From: Musa acuminata AAA Group
Lineage: Eukaryota; Streptophyta; Magnoliopsida; Zingiberales; Musaceae
DNA: 64,000 bases
NCBI RefSeq assembly: GCF_036884655.1
Contig: NC_088347.1
Location: forward strand, 17,159,501 to 17,223,500
Direction of reading: 5' to 3'
Shown: piece after piece, positions 11,517 to 22,924 of the stretch
How the letters are laid out: every line of letters begins with the position of its first letter
Numbering within the stretch: position 1 is the first letter of the stretch
Translations under genes and position numbers: made by a program
Notes under the pieces: model-generated
The model's input: only the letters and a program-made list of their open reading frames with translations
Databases searched by the model: none
Told to the model about the DNA's origin: nothing

Positions 11517-12148
11517 GGGACTACTTGGCATAAGTTTATGGACCACGTATTTATATCATTAGTACACATATTTTTCAAGTTCCTTAGGTAACATTTTACT
11601 TACTACATAACCCAGCCATGTTGCTCGATAAAGAACATGAACATCCTAAGCATGTCAATACATATATCATAGTTATTGCATTATGACCGTTAGGGTTCAT
11701 GTGGCTTGGGTTGCTCTTATGAGATATCATCCATACATATATCAAAAATTTCATGAGTTTCTTATTATGAGAAATAAATTTATTACCTAGTTATCTCAAA
11801 GAAAGCTATAATTTTATGTGATTGATCAGAGAATCTTACCTTGGCATTTTGTTCCTCGTCAAGTAGTGAATTAACTATTTAATGATCTACAAATAATAAA
11901 AAATGATCATTAGGTTATTTTTTAAATAATATATAATTATAAATCTGAATTTAGAATAACTTACTTTATCATATGATATTATTAATATTATTTTATTAAT
12001 CATTTCTAATAAAATGTAGGAATAGAGATCCTACTCGAGTTGATGACATAAGACGTACTCACAAAACTACCGCTAGATCGAATATATATTATAATCAAAT
12101 AATATTATACAAAAAATAGGGTATAATAATTTGTAAAATAAATACCTC
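11517..12148 (-). other. Old non-TE sequence, possible exon remains on minus strand
   Basis: I see no retroelement here. On the minus strand, a short segment reading VNSLLDEEQNAK runs into GTAAG (about 11840-11880), like an exon end and splice donor. This stretch was contiguous with 31453 onward before element 3 inserted. The product is not recognised. Confidence 0.3.
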
Positions 12149-12153
12149 TACAT

Positions 12154-12629
12154 TGTTAGGAACCAGTCGGCACTAAGGGGGGAGGGGGGGGGTTGAATTA
12201 GTGCAGCGGTAAAAACGTCGGTTCTAAATATGTTTCGTATGATTAAAACCAATTTTGAAAATGCTTAACTTTGAAGGCAATAAGAAGGCAGCTTGCAGTT
12301 AAAGTAAAGTGCTCAAAGGAAACGCAAACTAGATTTTTATAGTGGTTCGATCATCGTGACCTACATCCACTCCGTCGATTCCTCTTCCGACGAGGCTATT
12401 GGCATCCACTATCGGTCTTCCTTTAATAGGCGAAGACTAACCACCTTTTACAACTCGATTCTCCTTTTACTGAGTTTAGGAGATAACCCTTACACCCCCA
12501 CTTACTCCTCTCTTAAACTATTCTAATACTTAGAAGAAGGAGAGGAGTTCACATAAGATTGCTGCACTATTTCTTTCCTTTTTTACTCTCAAGTCTTGTG
12601 TTTCTTAACCAGGGATGAGAGATATTTAT
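12154..12629 (-). mobile_element. 3' LTR of element 3, distal piece
   Basis: The reverse of ...CCGACTGGTTCCTAACA at 12154, with a G-run (12177-12192, LTR C-run inverted). It runs to GGATGAGAGATATTTAT, the TATA region, where element 5 inserted. TSD TTTAT of element 5 is at 12625-12629. Confidence 0.85.
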
Positions 12630-12653
12630 TGTTTTTGAATTATCCATGTTAAA

Positions 12654-14455
12654 TCATTTTAACATTTCTAATGTATATTTAGATTGGTTAAGAAATATAC
12701 CATCACTAAGTTGTTTGATTTGTAATCCTAAAAAGAAAGTTAATTCACCCATTAAACTCATTTCAAATTCATGACTCATACATTTGGCAAATGATTCACA
12801 TAGTGATTCATCCGAAGAGCCAAAAATAATATCATTAACATAAATTTGCACAATAAGAAAATTATTTTCAAAATGTTTGATAAACAATGTAGTATCAACC
12901 TTGCCTTTGTTAAAATTATTTAAAATAAGAAAGGAACTAAGCCTTTCATACCAAGCTCTAGGAGCTTATTTCAAGCCATAGAGAGCCTTAGTCAATTTGA
13001 ATACATGGTTAGGAAGAAGAGAATTTTCAAATCCGGGAGGTTGTTCGACATATACTTCTTCGGAAATAAAACCATTCAAGAAAGTACTTTTGACATCCAT
13101 TTGAAATAGTTTAAAATTATTACTACTAGCATAGGCAAAGAGCATCCTTATGGCTTCTAATCGAGCCACGGGAGCGAAGGTTTCTTCGTAATCGATACCT
13201 TCTTCTTGGTTGAAACCTTTGGCCACTAATCTAGACTTGTTTCTAACCACGATACCATTTTCGTCTTGCTTGTTTCTAAAGACCCATTTAGTACTAATGA
13301 TTAAATGGTCACTATGTCTAGGAACAAGCTTCCATACCTTATTCCTCTCAAATTGATTCAATTTCTCTTGTATTGCAATAACCCAAAAATCATCTTTTAT
13401 AGCCTCGTCAATGCATTTAGGTTCGATTTGAGAAAGGAAGACGGCATTAGCACAAAAATTCTTGAAAGAGGAACGAGTTTGAACCCCTTTTGATGTATCT
13501 CCTATAATTAGCTCCTTTGGATGAGCATCTATATACTTTCATTCCTTGGGTAAGGAAATTTCGGAAGAAGGTGCATCCAAGTTGCTATTTTTAGGAGGGG
13601 GTTCATTTAAATTCAAATTATCAAAACCAAGATCATCATCAAAATCATTTTTCTTTAAATAAGAAATTTCATTAAAAACTACATGAATAGACTCTTCTAT
13701 TACTAAGGTTTTTTTGTTAAAAACCAGAAAAGCTTTAGAAACGGAAGAGTAACCAAGAAAGATGCCTTCATCGGATTTCGCATCAAATTTTCCTAAGGCA
13801 TCCTTTTCATTCAAAATAAAGCATTTACAACCGAAAACTTTAAAATAGGAAATATTTGGTTTTTTGTTATTCCATAATTCACAGGGAGTTTTTGATAGGG
13901 ATGGTCTTATTAGGACCCTATTCATGATGTAGCAAGCCGTATTTACGGCTTCGACCCAAAAATACTTGGGTAGACTATGTTCATTTAACATCGTTCTTGC
14001 CATTTCTTATAGGTTTCTATTTTTTTTTTCAACTACTCCATTTTGTTGGGGATTCCTCGGAGTGGAGAAGTTGTGATTATATCCATTAACTTCACAAAAA
14101 TTTTGAAAGTCACGGTTTTGAAATTCGCCACCGTGATCACTCCGAATTGATGAAATCATGAAACCTTTTTCGTTTTGAGTGAGTTTACAAAATTTAGAGA
14201 AACACTTGAAACAATCACTTTTTTGAGCTAAGAAATAGGTCCAAGTGTATCTAGTATAGTCATCCACAATTACAAATGCATATTTGCTTCCACCTAGACT
14301 TGTCGTGTCAATTGGTCCATATAAGTCCAAATGAATCAATTGTAAAGGTCTAGTGGTGCTAATTTGGGTTTTTGGTTTGAAACTAGTTTTTATTTGTTTA
14401 CCTAGTTGACATGCATCGCATACTTTGTCCTTAATAAACTTTATATTTGGAATTC
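12654..14455 (-). pseudogene. Sirevirus pol: integrase and reverse transcriptase pseudogene
   Basis: On the minus strand, integrase core segments come first: CQLGKQ, then HLDLYG with the first Asp (14007-14339), IRSDHGGEF with the second Asp, and NPQQNGVVE with the Glu. A stop splits it from 14003-13539 (MARTMLNEHSLPKYFW, the typical copia integrase C-terminal part). RT follows at 13361-12966 ([36 protein letters not shown]) and 12887-12654. Its active site is YVNDI instead of YVDDI. RNase H and everything downstream are missing at the 12630 junction. Several stops, including one near 14455, make this non-functional. Confidence 0.9.
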
Positions 14456-14456
14456 C

Positions 14457-14904
14457 TCACACTAATTCTCTAGATGAGATCTTAGATATTAGTTTCATGC
14501 TTGCATGGCCTAGTCTCCTATGCCAAAGCCAAGCATCATCATTTAAAGCGGAGAAGCACATTTCATTACTTAGTTCATCAAGGTTGATGGTGTAGACATT
14601 ATTTTTTTTTAATGAAATCATAGTTATGTTATGGTTTGGTTTTTCAATAATACACACATTTGATTCAAATCTAACGATATAACCTTTATCGCATAATTGA
14701 CTAACACTCAAGAGATAATGTTTCAATCCATCAACTAGTAAGACATTATTAATAGAAAATTTTAATTTGTTACCTATGGTTCCCTTGCCAATGATTTTGC
14801 CTTGGTTGTTGTCTCCGAAGGTGACGTGCCCTTGTTCTTTGCTATTGAGCATAGAGAAATGAGATGGATCTCCAATCATATGTCTTGAGCATCCACTATC
14901 TAAA
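14457..14904 (-). pseudogene. Copia protease end and GAG-pre-integrase domain
   Basis: The aspartic protease signature DSGCSRHM is encoded at about 14905-14870, just out of frame with the gag ORF that ends at 14900. A single frameshift near 14915 separates them. The same frame continues into the pre-integrase zinc-binding segment with LWHRRLGHAS and runs into a stop near 14455 before the integrase core. Confidence 0.85.
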
Positions 14905-16314
14905 TACCATCTCTTGCTCCTAGCTTGTGATAGTGTATGTTTCTACAAGAAGGATTATTTTTAGGTACCCATTTTCTTTTGGGTGCCTTAAAAACTGATT
15001 TAACTTGTTCATCATATTGCATAGAATTGATCATGGTTCCTTTAGGAACCCAAATTAGTTTGTTCGGACTAATTTTCTTGAATGGACATTTATAAGTTTT
15101 ATGTCCATATTTGCAACAAAAGTTGCAATTGCTTTGGTGTCGAACATGTAAGACGGGGCCTTTAATGAAGGTGGTTGGATTTTGGTGAGGACTTCTCACA
15201 AATCCGATTCCATTTCTTTTAGGAACGTGACCCTTATTTGTAAGGATCATGTTCAAAGATTTGCTACCAACCTCGAATTTCTTCGAGGTGTCCTTAAGTA
15301 GCAAGTTCTCCTTTTGGAGAGATTCTAGATCATGGCATTTTATACATGGAGCTAAACTATCATGATATTCAGTTTTTAATTTATCGATATCACAAGTGAG
15401 ACTATTATGCTCCTTTTTTAGTAATTTATATTTTCTACTAATTATCTTACATTCATCAAATAACTCATGGAAAGCATTTAATAATTCATGATAAGGTAAA
15501 TCTGCATCAATTAAATTTGTTACCTCTTCTCCGATGGCCATTAGAGCGTAATGAGCAACTTGCTCGGTGTTGGACTCATCTTCTTCGGACGCGCTTGAAT
15601 CATCCCACGTTGCCTTGAGCGCCTTCTTCTTTGATGTTCTCTTTTTGGCTTGAGAACAATCGTTCTTATAGTGTCTCGGTTTTTTGTACTCATAGCAAAT
15701 CACTTGGTCCTTCTTGTATTCAAATTTATTTTTTATATTATTTTTAAATTTGTTCTTTCTTAAATATTTTTTAAATTTTTGAGTCAAAAGTGCAATGTCA
15801 TCGTCACTGTCCTCATCACTTGATATTCCTTTCAAGTGGTCTTCTTGTGATGTGAGTGTCATATCCTTCCTGTTCTTTGGAAGGGGGTTCTCGAGCTCGT
15901 CATGAGCTTGACATGTCATTTCGTAGGTCATTAGAGACCCAATAAGTTCTTCAAGAGGGAATATTTTAAGGCCTTTAGCCTCTTGAATTGTCGTAACTTT
16001 TGGATCCCAAGAGTTCTCCAAATATAAAAAGCTGAATCACAAATTGAAACACGATTAAATTCATTTTTGTCTAGTGCACAAAACAAGGCATTCATAGCCT
16101 TTGCGTTTAAAGCAAAAACCTTCTTCTCCGATTCATTCCATTCGCTCATCGGAAGAGAAGATTCTTTAAATTCGTTTTCAACAATAGTCCAAAGCTCGAA
16201 ATCCATGGAAATGAGGAAGATCCTCATACAAGTCTTCCAATAAGTATAATCCGACCCATTAAACAAGGGTGGACGTGTGATAGAATGACCCTCATGTATG
16301 TCGGAGTAAGCCAT
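14900..16314 (-). pseudogene. gag of autonomous-type Sirevirus, internal deletion
   Basis: Starts ATG at 16314 (MAYSDIHEGHSIT) and follows the UBN2 Gag fold up to FYIWRTL. DNA for roughly 75-80 codons is then missing, joined with a frame change at CTCTTGGGATCC. It resumes as WDPKVTTIQEAKG (from 16021) through acidic and lysine-rich linkers. Two zinc knuckles are visible: CYEYKKPRHYKNDC (degenerate, second Cys is Tyr) and an intact C-x2-C-x4-H-x4-C at CNFCCKYGHKTYKC. This is the only gag in the window that keeps the knuckle region absent from the gag-only copies. Confidence 0.88.
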
Positions 16315-16352
16315 CTCTCTTGGGTATCAAACCAAATATAAGAGTGAGCCTA

Positions 16353-16366
16353 GCTCTGATACCAAT
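16353..16366 (-). other. Primer-binding site of element 5
   Basis: GCTCTGATACCAAT on + is ATTGGTATCAGAGC on minus, directly next to the LTR end at 16367. Confidence 0.9.
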
Positions 16367-17816
16367 TGTTAGGATCGGAGCGGCACTAAGAGGGAGGGGG
16401 TGAATTAGTGCAGCGGAATAAAACGTCGATTTTGATAAATCTTTCGTACGATAAAAATTAGAGTGATGAATAAAAATGAATTTGATTATAAAATTAGATT
16501 TGAATAAATAGAATGATGAAATAAAAGAAAGAAAAAAATAAAATAAATGAATATAAAAAAATATAAATGAATGAATGGATAAAATGATTATGATTAAAAT
16601 AATGATAAAATAAAAATATAATGAGAAGTAAGAAAATAAAATAAAAAAATAATAATTAATGTTTCTGCTCCTAAAAAAATAATAATTAATAAACATCGGA
16701 ATCGGAAGTGCTTAACTTGAAAGTGTATTCACAAAGTTGTGCAGCAAAGGTAATGAGGAAATAAAGCAAGTAAGAAAGTTTGCAGTAATGTAAATAGCAG
16801 TAATGAAATGCAAACCAGAGATTGCGCCGATTTTAAAGTGGTTCGATCAAATGACCTACATCCACTTGCGAGGCCCCTCTTCGATGAGGCTCCCACCTTC
16901 CACTAGCAAATCTCTTGAAAGGGAAGGGTAAATACCCCTCTTACAACTTTTTACAAGTGGTTCACTCTCTTACAGATTTTCAGCAAGAAAGAAGGAGGTG
17001 AACACTAGCAAATTGAAAACAAGACTAGCTAAGGCTTTTCTAAGGCCTTTCTCTCAAACAATTGCTTCTCAAAAAGTTGTAATCTCAGTTGAGATTTGAG
17101 GGGTATTTATAGGCCTCAAGAGGATTCAAATTTGGGCTCCAAAATTTGAATTCTCTTTGGTTCACGATGCTGGCGGTGCCACCGCCTGTCAGTTTCTGAT
17201 AGATAGTGGACTGGTGATGCCACCGCCTAGCTCTCGGGTGCTGGGCGGTGCAACCGCCCAATCTGGCGGTGCCACCGCCCAATCTGGCGGTGCAGACCCT
17301 TCGGTTCACTGGTTGGGCTTCAAATTTAGCCCAAACCAAGTCTACTTTTGGGCCCAATTGACCCCAAACCAGAATATAGGATTATCTCTTAATCCTAATC
17401 CTAATTACAAGTGAAGTACATAACTATAAACATCCTAAGCAAGTTTTCAACCGTGAACGTCAAGTCTTGTTCCGACGAGCTTTCCGACGAACTTCTTCCG
17501 ATGGACTCCCAGCAAGCTCCCGATCTTGTGATGACTTTAACGAGTAGCCGAGCCTTCTCGGTGATCTCTGTGAACCTCCGACGATCTCTTCGGCGAACTT
17601 TCAAAAATTCTGACAGGTTCCTGATTTCTTCTCGGTTGGTTCCGGCAGCATCTCCGACGATTCTTCAGACTCTTAAACGTCCATCAAACTTAACTCCGGT
17701 ATTCTTGCTTTGTGTTTTCTGGTTATCGTAGTTAATCTTGCACACTTAACTCAATAATATGGATTAGATCAATTAACCCATCAATTGATTTTATCATCAA
17801 AATCCGAGATTCAACA
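16367..17816 (-). mobile_element. Complete internal LTR of element 5 (1450 bp)
   Basis: Minus-strand start TGTTGAATCTCGG at 17816, end TCCTAACA at 16367. Symmetric motifs GGCGGTGGCACCGCC-like lie at about 17170-17290 and the promoter TATAAATACCCC inverted at about 17100-17113. An AT-rich expansion (16440-16690) sits in the region after the C-run that is short in the other LTRs. It has a PPT on one side and a PBS on the other. Confidence 0.88.
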
Positions 17817-18562
17817 ATCTCCCCCTTTTTTATGATGACAATCAATTGATGACGGAGTTAAACATAACTCCCCCTATCTATATGCCATATTATGAGAAGA
17901 TAAAACACTTGAATTCCATCCTATTGAATTGAAGCATAAACCGATAAGTTCTAACCATAGAACTTATCGTTATTCTCATTAAGCATAAGTAAATGCGAAA
18001 CTTCGATGAAAATCATTTTCAAGTCGAATGATAAGAGACAATTTTTACTACGATAGGAGATAAAGATTTTCAATATGAATTTTATGATATAAATGTAAGG
18101 CATGCTTTTAATATGATCAATCAATCTTGCGATATTCTCAAAGATTTTGCAAGGCATATAAGACATTCATATCACACAAGCTTTTGTAATTCATATAAGT
18201 CATGTTATCGATGCGCATAAGACATTTTCATTAACTCATGCTATCGAAATAGTATAAGTCATCATTTAATCATCACTTCTCCCCCTTTGTCATCAACAAA
18301 AAAGAGAATGAGACTTGAAGCATATAACTTGTGATTATAATATCAGGAATTCAGCATTGATCATACAAAAATTCATCATCCAAAATTAAGTATGCTAAAA
18401 TATTTACGCAAAGTTCATCTTAAAGGAAAAATCAGCATTCATCCAGAAGCATATATCCAGAATTTTAAAATTACATTTAAAAAGAAGGTTCAGTTTTCGT
18501 TCAAAAGATGACCAGCTTCGAACTTGATATTAAGAGTAAACAGAACAGAATAAAAAGATACA
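17817..18562 (-). other. Non-coding 3' region and polypurine tracts of element 5
   Basis: The terminal PPT (inverted TCTCCCCCTTTTTTAT at 17819-17834) adjoins the LTR. A second tract with TTGATGACAAAGGGGGAGAAG is inverted at about 18280-18300. No gene is seen between them. Confidence 0.75.
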
Positions 18563-18839
18563 TCAATCCTTAGGAGGTAATGCATAGTGCTGATACATAA
18601 CATCTATTTTTTGATTTAGTTGTCGTAGTTCCTTCAAAATTTCAATTTGCTGGAGTTGAATTTGTTCTTGCTGCGATTTGAGTTGGTCTTGTTGGAATTT
18701 GATCTGAGACAGTTCTGTCATAATGAGTCCTTCAGAGGATGAAACAGGAGCTGAAGGTGCTACACCAAAGGGACTAGGAGGAGGAGATTCATTTCCCCTA
18801 AAAATTGGTGTTTCTGGTTGTTTTATTACTTTTATTTTT
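18563..18839 (-). pseudogene. C-terminal fragment of a Sirevirus env-like ORF, coiled coil
   Basis: The minus strand encodes about 90 residues ending in a stop at 18563-18565. A Pro/Ser-rich stretch (PPPSPFGVAPSAP) is followed by a long Gln-rich heptad-like segment (ELSQIKFQQDQLKSQQEQI and onward) and YALPPKD-stop. Its place, after pol and before the multiple PPTs, is where Sireviruses carry their envelope-like ORF, many of which end in a coiled coil. The N-terminal part is lost in an AT-rich junction. The name is inferred from position and composition only. Confidence 0.5.
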
Positions 18840-19133
18840 TTATTTTTTTATTTTTTTTCATTTTTTTATTTTTATTAATTATTATTTTTCATTTAAGTTG
18901 TAGGTCATTTGATCGAACCACTTTAAAATCGACGCAATCTCTGGTTTACATTTTATTACTGCTATTTACATTACTGCAAACTTTCTTACTTGCTTTATTT
19001 CCTCATTACCTTTGCTACACAACTTTGCGAATATGCTTTCAAGTTAAGCACTTCCGATTCCGATTTTTTTTGCTGCACAACTTTGCGAATACGCTTTCAA
19101 GTTAAGCACTTCCGATTCTGATTTACATTACAG
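18840..19133 (+). mobile_element. Inverted LTR fragment inside element 5
   Basis: After a T-rich run (18840-18892), LTR sequence appears in + orientation (TAGGTCATTTGATCGAACCAC ... CTTCCGATT), opposite to the rest of element 5. A ~50-bp segment (CTGCACAACTTTGCGAATA...) is repeated at about 19013 and 19072. This shows an inversion and small duplication within the LTR. Confidence 0.7.
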
Positions 19134-19301
19134 CATCTCCGACGATTCTTCGGACTCTTAAACGTCCATCGAACTTGACTCTGGTATTCTTGCTTTGTGG
19201 TTTCTGGTTATCGTAGTTAATCCTGCACACTTAACTCAATAATATGGATTAGATCAATTAACCCATCAATTGATTTTATCATCAAAATCCGAGATTCAAC
19301 A
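19134..19301 (-). mobile_element. Start of the outer LTR of element 5
   Basis: Matches the first ~170 bp of LTR 16367-17816 (CCGAGATTCAACA at the end; GTAGTTAATCCTGCACAC inside). It ends at 19301 against TSD TTTAT. Confidence 0.85.
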
Positions 19302-19306
19302 TTTAT

Positions 19307-20359
19307 AGGCTTCAAGTTGATTCAAACTTGGAGACTAAAAAATGTCTCATCCCGGGTTTCTCGGGTACGGGCGGTACCACAGCCTGTGTTGGGCGGTACC
19401 ACCGCTTGGCATCCTGACACTAGGCGGTACCACCACCCAGTCTGGGCGGTACCACCGCATAACAGAGCTCAGAGACCGAGCTCTGGCGGTACCACCATTG
19501 GCAGTATTTACTATCGGCGGTACCACCGCCCAAACCACCTGGGAGACTGAGTCTCCCAAGCGGTGCCACTGCCGGCTAAGCTTTTAGGTGCTGAATGGGT
19601 TATTCAATACGACCAAATTCAGCCCTATTAAGGGTCCAGTTGGCCCCTAATTAAGTTAGTGTAATTACTTCTCAATCTTAACTTAATTTACAAACTAACT
19701 ATAATATTTAAGATAATTGACAAAGCATTCTAGTTTCGATACGTTAATTGCTCTTCCGGCGAGCTTCCGGCGATCTACCGGCGAACTTCCGACGAACTCC
19801 CAGCAATGTTCCGATGGACTCCCGACAAGCTCCTGGACTTCATGACTATCTTGTTGGCGAGTTCCGACAAACTTTTTTAGCAAGCACCTAGACTTCTTGG
19901 TTGGTTCCGGCAGAACTTCCGATGAATGTCCAAACTTCCGACGAACTCTCGAACTCCCAAGTAAATCACGTTTTTGACTCCGGGACTTCATTTTGCTTTA
20001 TGTCTTGCTATCATAGTTAATCCTACACACATAAAAACAACTTCAATCTGGACAATTATTACAAAGCTTTGAATCATGTTGTCCAGTATGTCATTGGGTC
20101 ATTGACACTTCGTTCGATTCTTCGGCACATCATCCTCTCTTGCAGCCTATTGCCCAATCGGCCAATTGACCTCTGCAACTCTGATATTCTTGGTGCAATA
20201 TCCTCTTTTCTTCGCCTGATTCCTGAATTTACAGCTCGAAGCCTTCTACCGATACATCGATCGATCCTTCGGCCTGACATCTAATCTTTTGACATGTTTA
20301 CTTCGGCCCAACATGATTTTTCCTGCTTCAATTGTCTCTCCTTGATTGAAGCTTCCTGC
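19307..20359 (-). mobile_element. 3' LTR of element 3, middle piece
   Basis: Resumes the element 3 LTR right after the TSD of element 5 (ATAGGCTTCAAGTTG). Contains several GGCGGTACCACCGCC motifs (about 19367-19530) and the GC-rich TTCCGGCGA repeats, up to CCTGC at 20355-20359 where element 4 inserted. It aligns with 30355-31380 of the 5' LTR. Confidence 0.88.
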
Positions 20360-21932
20360 TATTGAATCTTGTATTTTGATGATGAAACCACTTGATATGT
20401 GTTTATAATTTAAACTGCATTTTGAGTGATGCAAGTCTACTCGATCAGGATTAGACAGTTAACACAGGAGGAATTGACGTTGCGCCGGAAGAGATCACGT
20501 TAGGATATTGGATGGCTAAACGCTTCGGACGTCGGGCATCAGGCCAAGGAGAGTGAAACTGCGCCAAGGATATCGGGGTTACGGAGGTCAACCGTCGATT
20601 GGGCGACAAGCCACAAGAGAGAACGATGCACCGAAGAATCGGACGAAGCGCCAACCAATGACGTGCCGGGCAACAGAATGTCAATTTGCGTTATAATAAT
20701 TGTCTAGATCGGAGTTGAGTTTTGGTTTGTGTGTGTAGGATTAACTACGATAATGATGAAGATATAAAGCGAAACAAAGTGCCGGAGTCAAGCGCAAAGG
20801 ATTCGTTGGGAGTTCGAGAGTTCGACGGAAGTCCGAAGGTTCGTCGGGAATGCTGCCGGACCTAGCCGAGAATGAATAGGGAGCTTGCCGAAGGGTTTTT
20901 CGGAAGCTCGCCGGAAGGTTCGTTGGAAGTTCGCGGAGCTCACCGAGAAAGATCAGAGCTTGCCGAAGAAGCTCGTTGGAACTCGCCAAGATCAAATCGT
21001 GAAGTCTAGGAGCTTGCCGGGAGTCCGCAGAATGGTTTCCGAGAGTTTATCGGAAGACCGTCGGAAGTTCGCCGAAAGCTCGTCGGAAGAAGTCTTGACT
21101 TACGGACTTTGTAATAGCTTAGAAAATGTCTTTAAATTCATAGTTAGCATATTAATTAGGGTTAGGATTATGTATTAATCCTATAACCTAAGTAGGGGCC
21201 AATTGGGCCCGAGTTCGGACTGGTTTGGGCCAAGTTTGGAGCCCAACCAGTGAGCTGAATTGGCCTAGGCGGTGGCACCGCCTAGACTGGGCGGTGGCAC
21301 CGCTAGTCCACTATCAATGTCAGACACTAACAGGCGGTGGCACCGCCACTGACAGGCAGTGGCACCGCCAGCCTCGGAAACCAAAGATAATTCAAATTTT
21401 GGAGCCCAAATTTGAATCCTCTTGAGGCCTATAAATACCCCTCAAATCTCAGTTGAGACAATAACCTTTTGAAAAGCAATAGTTTGAGTTAAAGAGCCTT
21501 AGAATAGTCTTTGCAAGCCTTGTTTTTCATATTGCTTAAGTATTCACCTCCTCCCATCTTGTTGAAAAGAATTGTAAGAGTGTGAACTTCTTGTAAAGGT
21601 TGTAAGAGGGGTATTAGTCCTTCCCCTACAAGAAATTTGCTAGTGGAAGTTGGAAGCCTCTTCGAAGAAGGCTTCGCAAGTGGATGTAGGTCATTTTGAC
21701 GAACCACTTTAAAAACTACTGCATTATCTGGTTTGCATCCTACTCTTGCCATTTACATACTACAAACTTCTCTACTTAGTTACTACGCTTCCATACGTTT
21801 CTAAGTTATCAAGCTTCTAAAATCAGTTTTCATTGATATTGCTTTTCATCGTACGAAAGATTTATCAAAACTGAAGTTTTAATCTACTGCACTAATTCAC
21901 CCCCCCCTCTTAGTGCCGCTCCGATCCTAACA
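20360..21932 (+). mobile_element. 5' LTR of element 4
   Basis: Contains the GC-rich TTCGCCGGAAG repeat block (about 20815-21085), symmetric GGCGGTGGCACCGCC motifs (21268-21372), TATAAATA at 21429-21436, and a C-run at about 21898-21907. Ends TCCTAACA. Confidence 0.92.
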
Positions 21933-21982
21933 ATTGGTATCAGAGCCCGGTATTTCTCATTTTGGATTTACACCCAAGAGAA

Positions 21983-22924
21983 ATGGCTATTCATGGCTTT
22001 CAAGAGGGCTTATCGGTTTTTCATCTACCGTTGTTTAACGGATTGGACTACACTTATTGGAAAACTCGAATGAGAGATTTCTTGATTTCTATGAATTTGG
22101 ATTTATGGAATATCGTTGAAAACGGTTTTCAACTTCCCTCTAAACCGATAAACGAATGGTCGGATTTGGAGAAGAAGTATTTTTCTTTAAATGCAAAGGC
22201 TATTAATGTCTTATTTTGCGCTTTGGACAAAAATGAGTTCAATCGGATTTCTATGTGTGAAACGGCTTTTGATATTTGGCGAACACTTGAAATCACGCAC
22301 GAGGGAACTAGTAGAGTCAAAGACTCGAAAGTTAACATTTTATTGCATGATCTTGAGCTTTTTCGAATGCAACCAAGCGAGACTATAGGCGACATGTACA
22401 CCCGTTTCACGGATGTCGTCAATAATCTAAGAGTTCTTGGTAAATCTTTTTCGAATTTTGATCTCGTAAGCAAGATCTTAAGATCCCTTCCAAAAAGGTG
22501 GGATCCTAAAATAACTGCAATACAAGAAACAAAATATTTAAATATTTTTTCACTTGAAGAACTAGTTGGTTCGTTGATAACATATGAAATGATGCACAAT
22601 ACACATGATGAACATGATGAACAAAATCACCTTCCAAAGAACAGGAAGGATTTGAAACTCCGAACAAATGAATACCACTTAAGCGATGACTCAAGTGATG
22701 AGGACAATGATGAACTTAAACTTCGAACACTAAATCTTAATAAGTTTATTAAACAAAAATCTAAAATAAACAATGAACTTGAATGGAGGAAGAGGCCAAA
22801 GAAGAGGAAGGCAACCAAGGATGAATCAAGAACTTCCAAAGGTGAAACGGCGAATTGGGCTTTAACGGGCTTCGACTACATGGTAAGTAACTCAACTCTC
22901 TTGAATTATTTTGAAATTACTTAA
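21983..22924 (+). CDS. Gag-like protein (UBN2 type) of element 4
   Basis: A 313-residue Gag with no pol fused or following. I chose ATG 21983 (MAIHGFQEGLSVF), which aligns with ATG starts in elements 3, 6 and 7; an earlier in-frame codon is only TTG. Residues about 12-200 are the copia Gag fold (FNGLDYTYWKTRM, LNAKAINVLFCALDKNEF, THEGTSRVKDSKV, KRWDPKITAIQE, EELVGSLITYEM). One acidic module follows (LPKNRKDLKLRTNEYHLSDD), then a Lys-rich tail. No zinc knuckle is present. It ends in NYFEIT-stop; just before, CATG|GTAAGT matches a strong splice donor at 22883. Probably expressible, but dependent on other copies for mobility. Confidence 0.8.
   Translation: MAIHGFQEGLSVFHLPLFNGLDYTYWKTRMRDFLISMNLDLWNIVENGFQLPSKPINEWSDLEKKYFSLNAKAINVLFCALDKNEFNRISMCETAFDIWRTLEITHEGTSRVKDSKVNILLHDLELFRMQPSETIGDMYTRFTDVVNNLRVLGKSFSNFDLVSKILRSLPKRWDPKITAIQETKYLNIFSLEELVGSLITYEMMHNTHDEHDEQNHLPKNRKDLKLRTNEYHLSDDSSDEDNDELKLRTLNLNKFIKQKSKINNELEWRKRPKKRKATKDESRTSKGETANWALTGFDYMVSNSTLLNYFEIT

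Larger units (their letters stand above)
12630..19301 (-). mobile_element. Element 5: composite Sirevirus with pol remains
   Basis: TSD TTTAT at 12625-12629 and 19302-19306; the ends are TG and CA. On the minus strand the order is: LTR start with an internally inverted piece (19301-18893), env-like tail, non-coding and PPTs, a complete LTR (17816-16367), primer site, gag, protease, integrase, RT, then a break at 12630. The complete LTR has a PPT on one side and a PBS on the other. So this is a tandem LTR-internal-LTR-internal product that later lost its first gag-pol and its last LTR. Confidence 0.8.

Noticed and set aside
19317..19587. Three overlapping small open frames
   Set aside because: They lie within the GGCGGTACCACCGCC motif array of the element 3 LTR.
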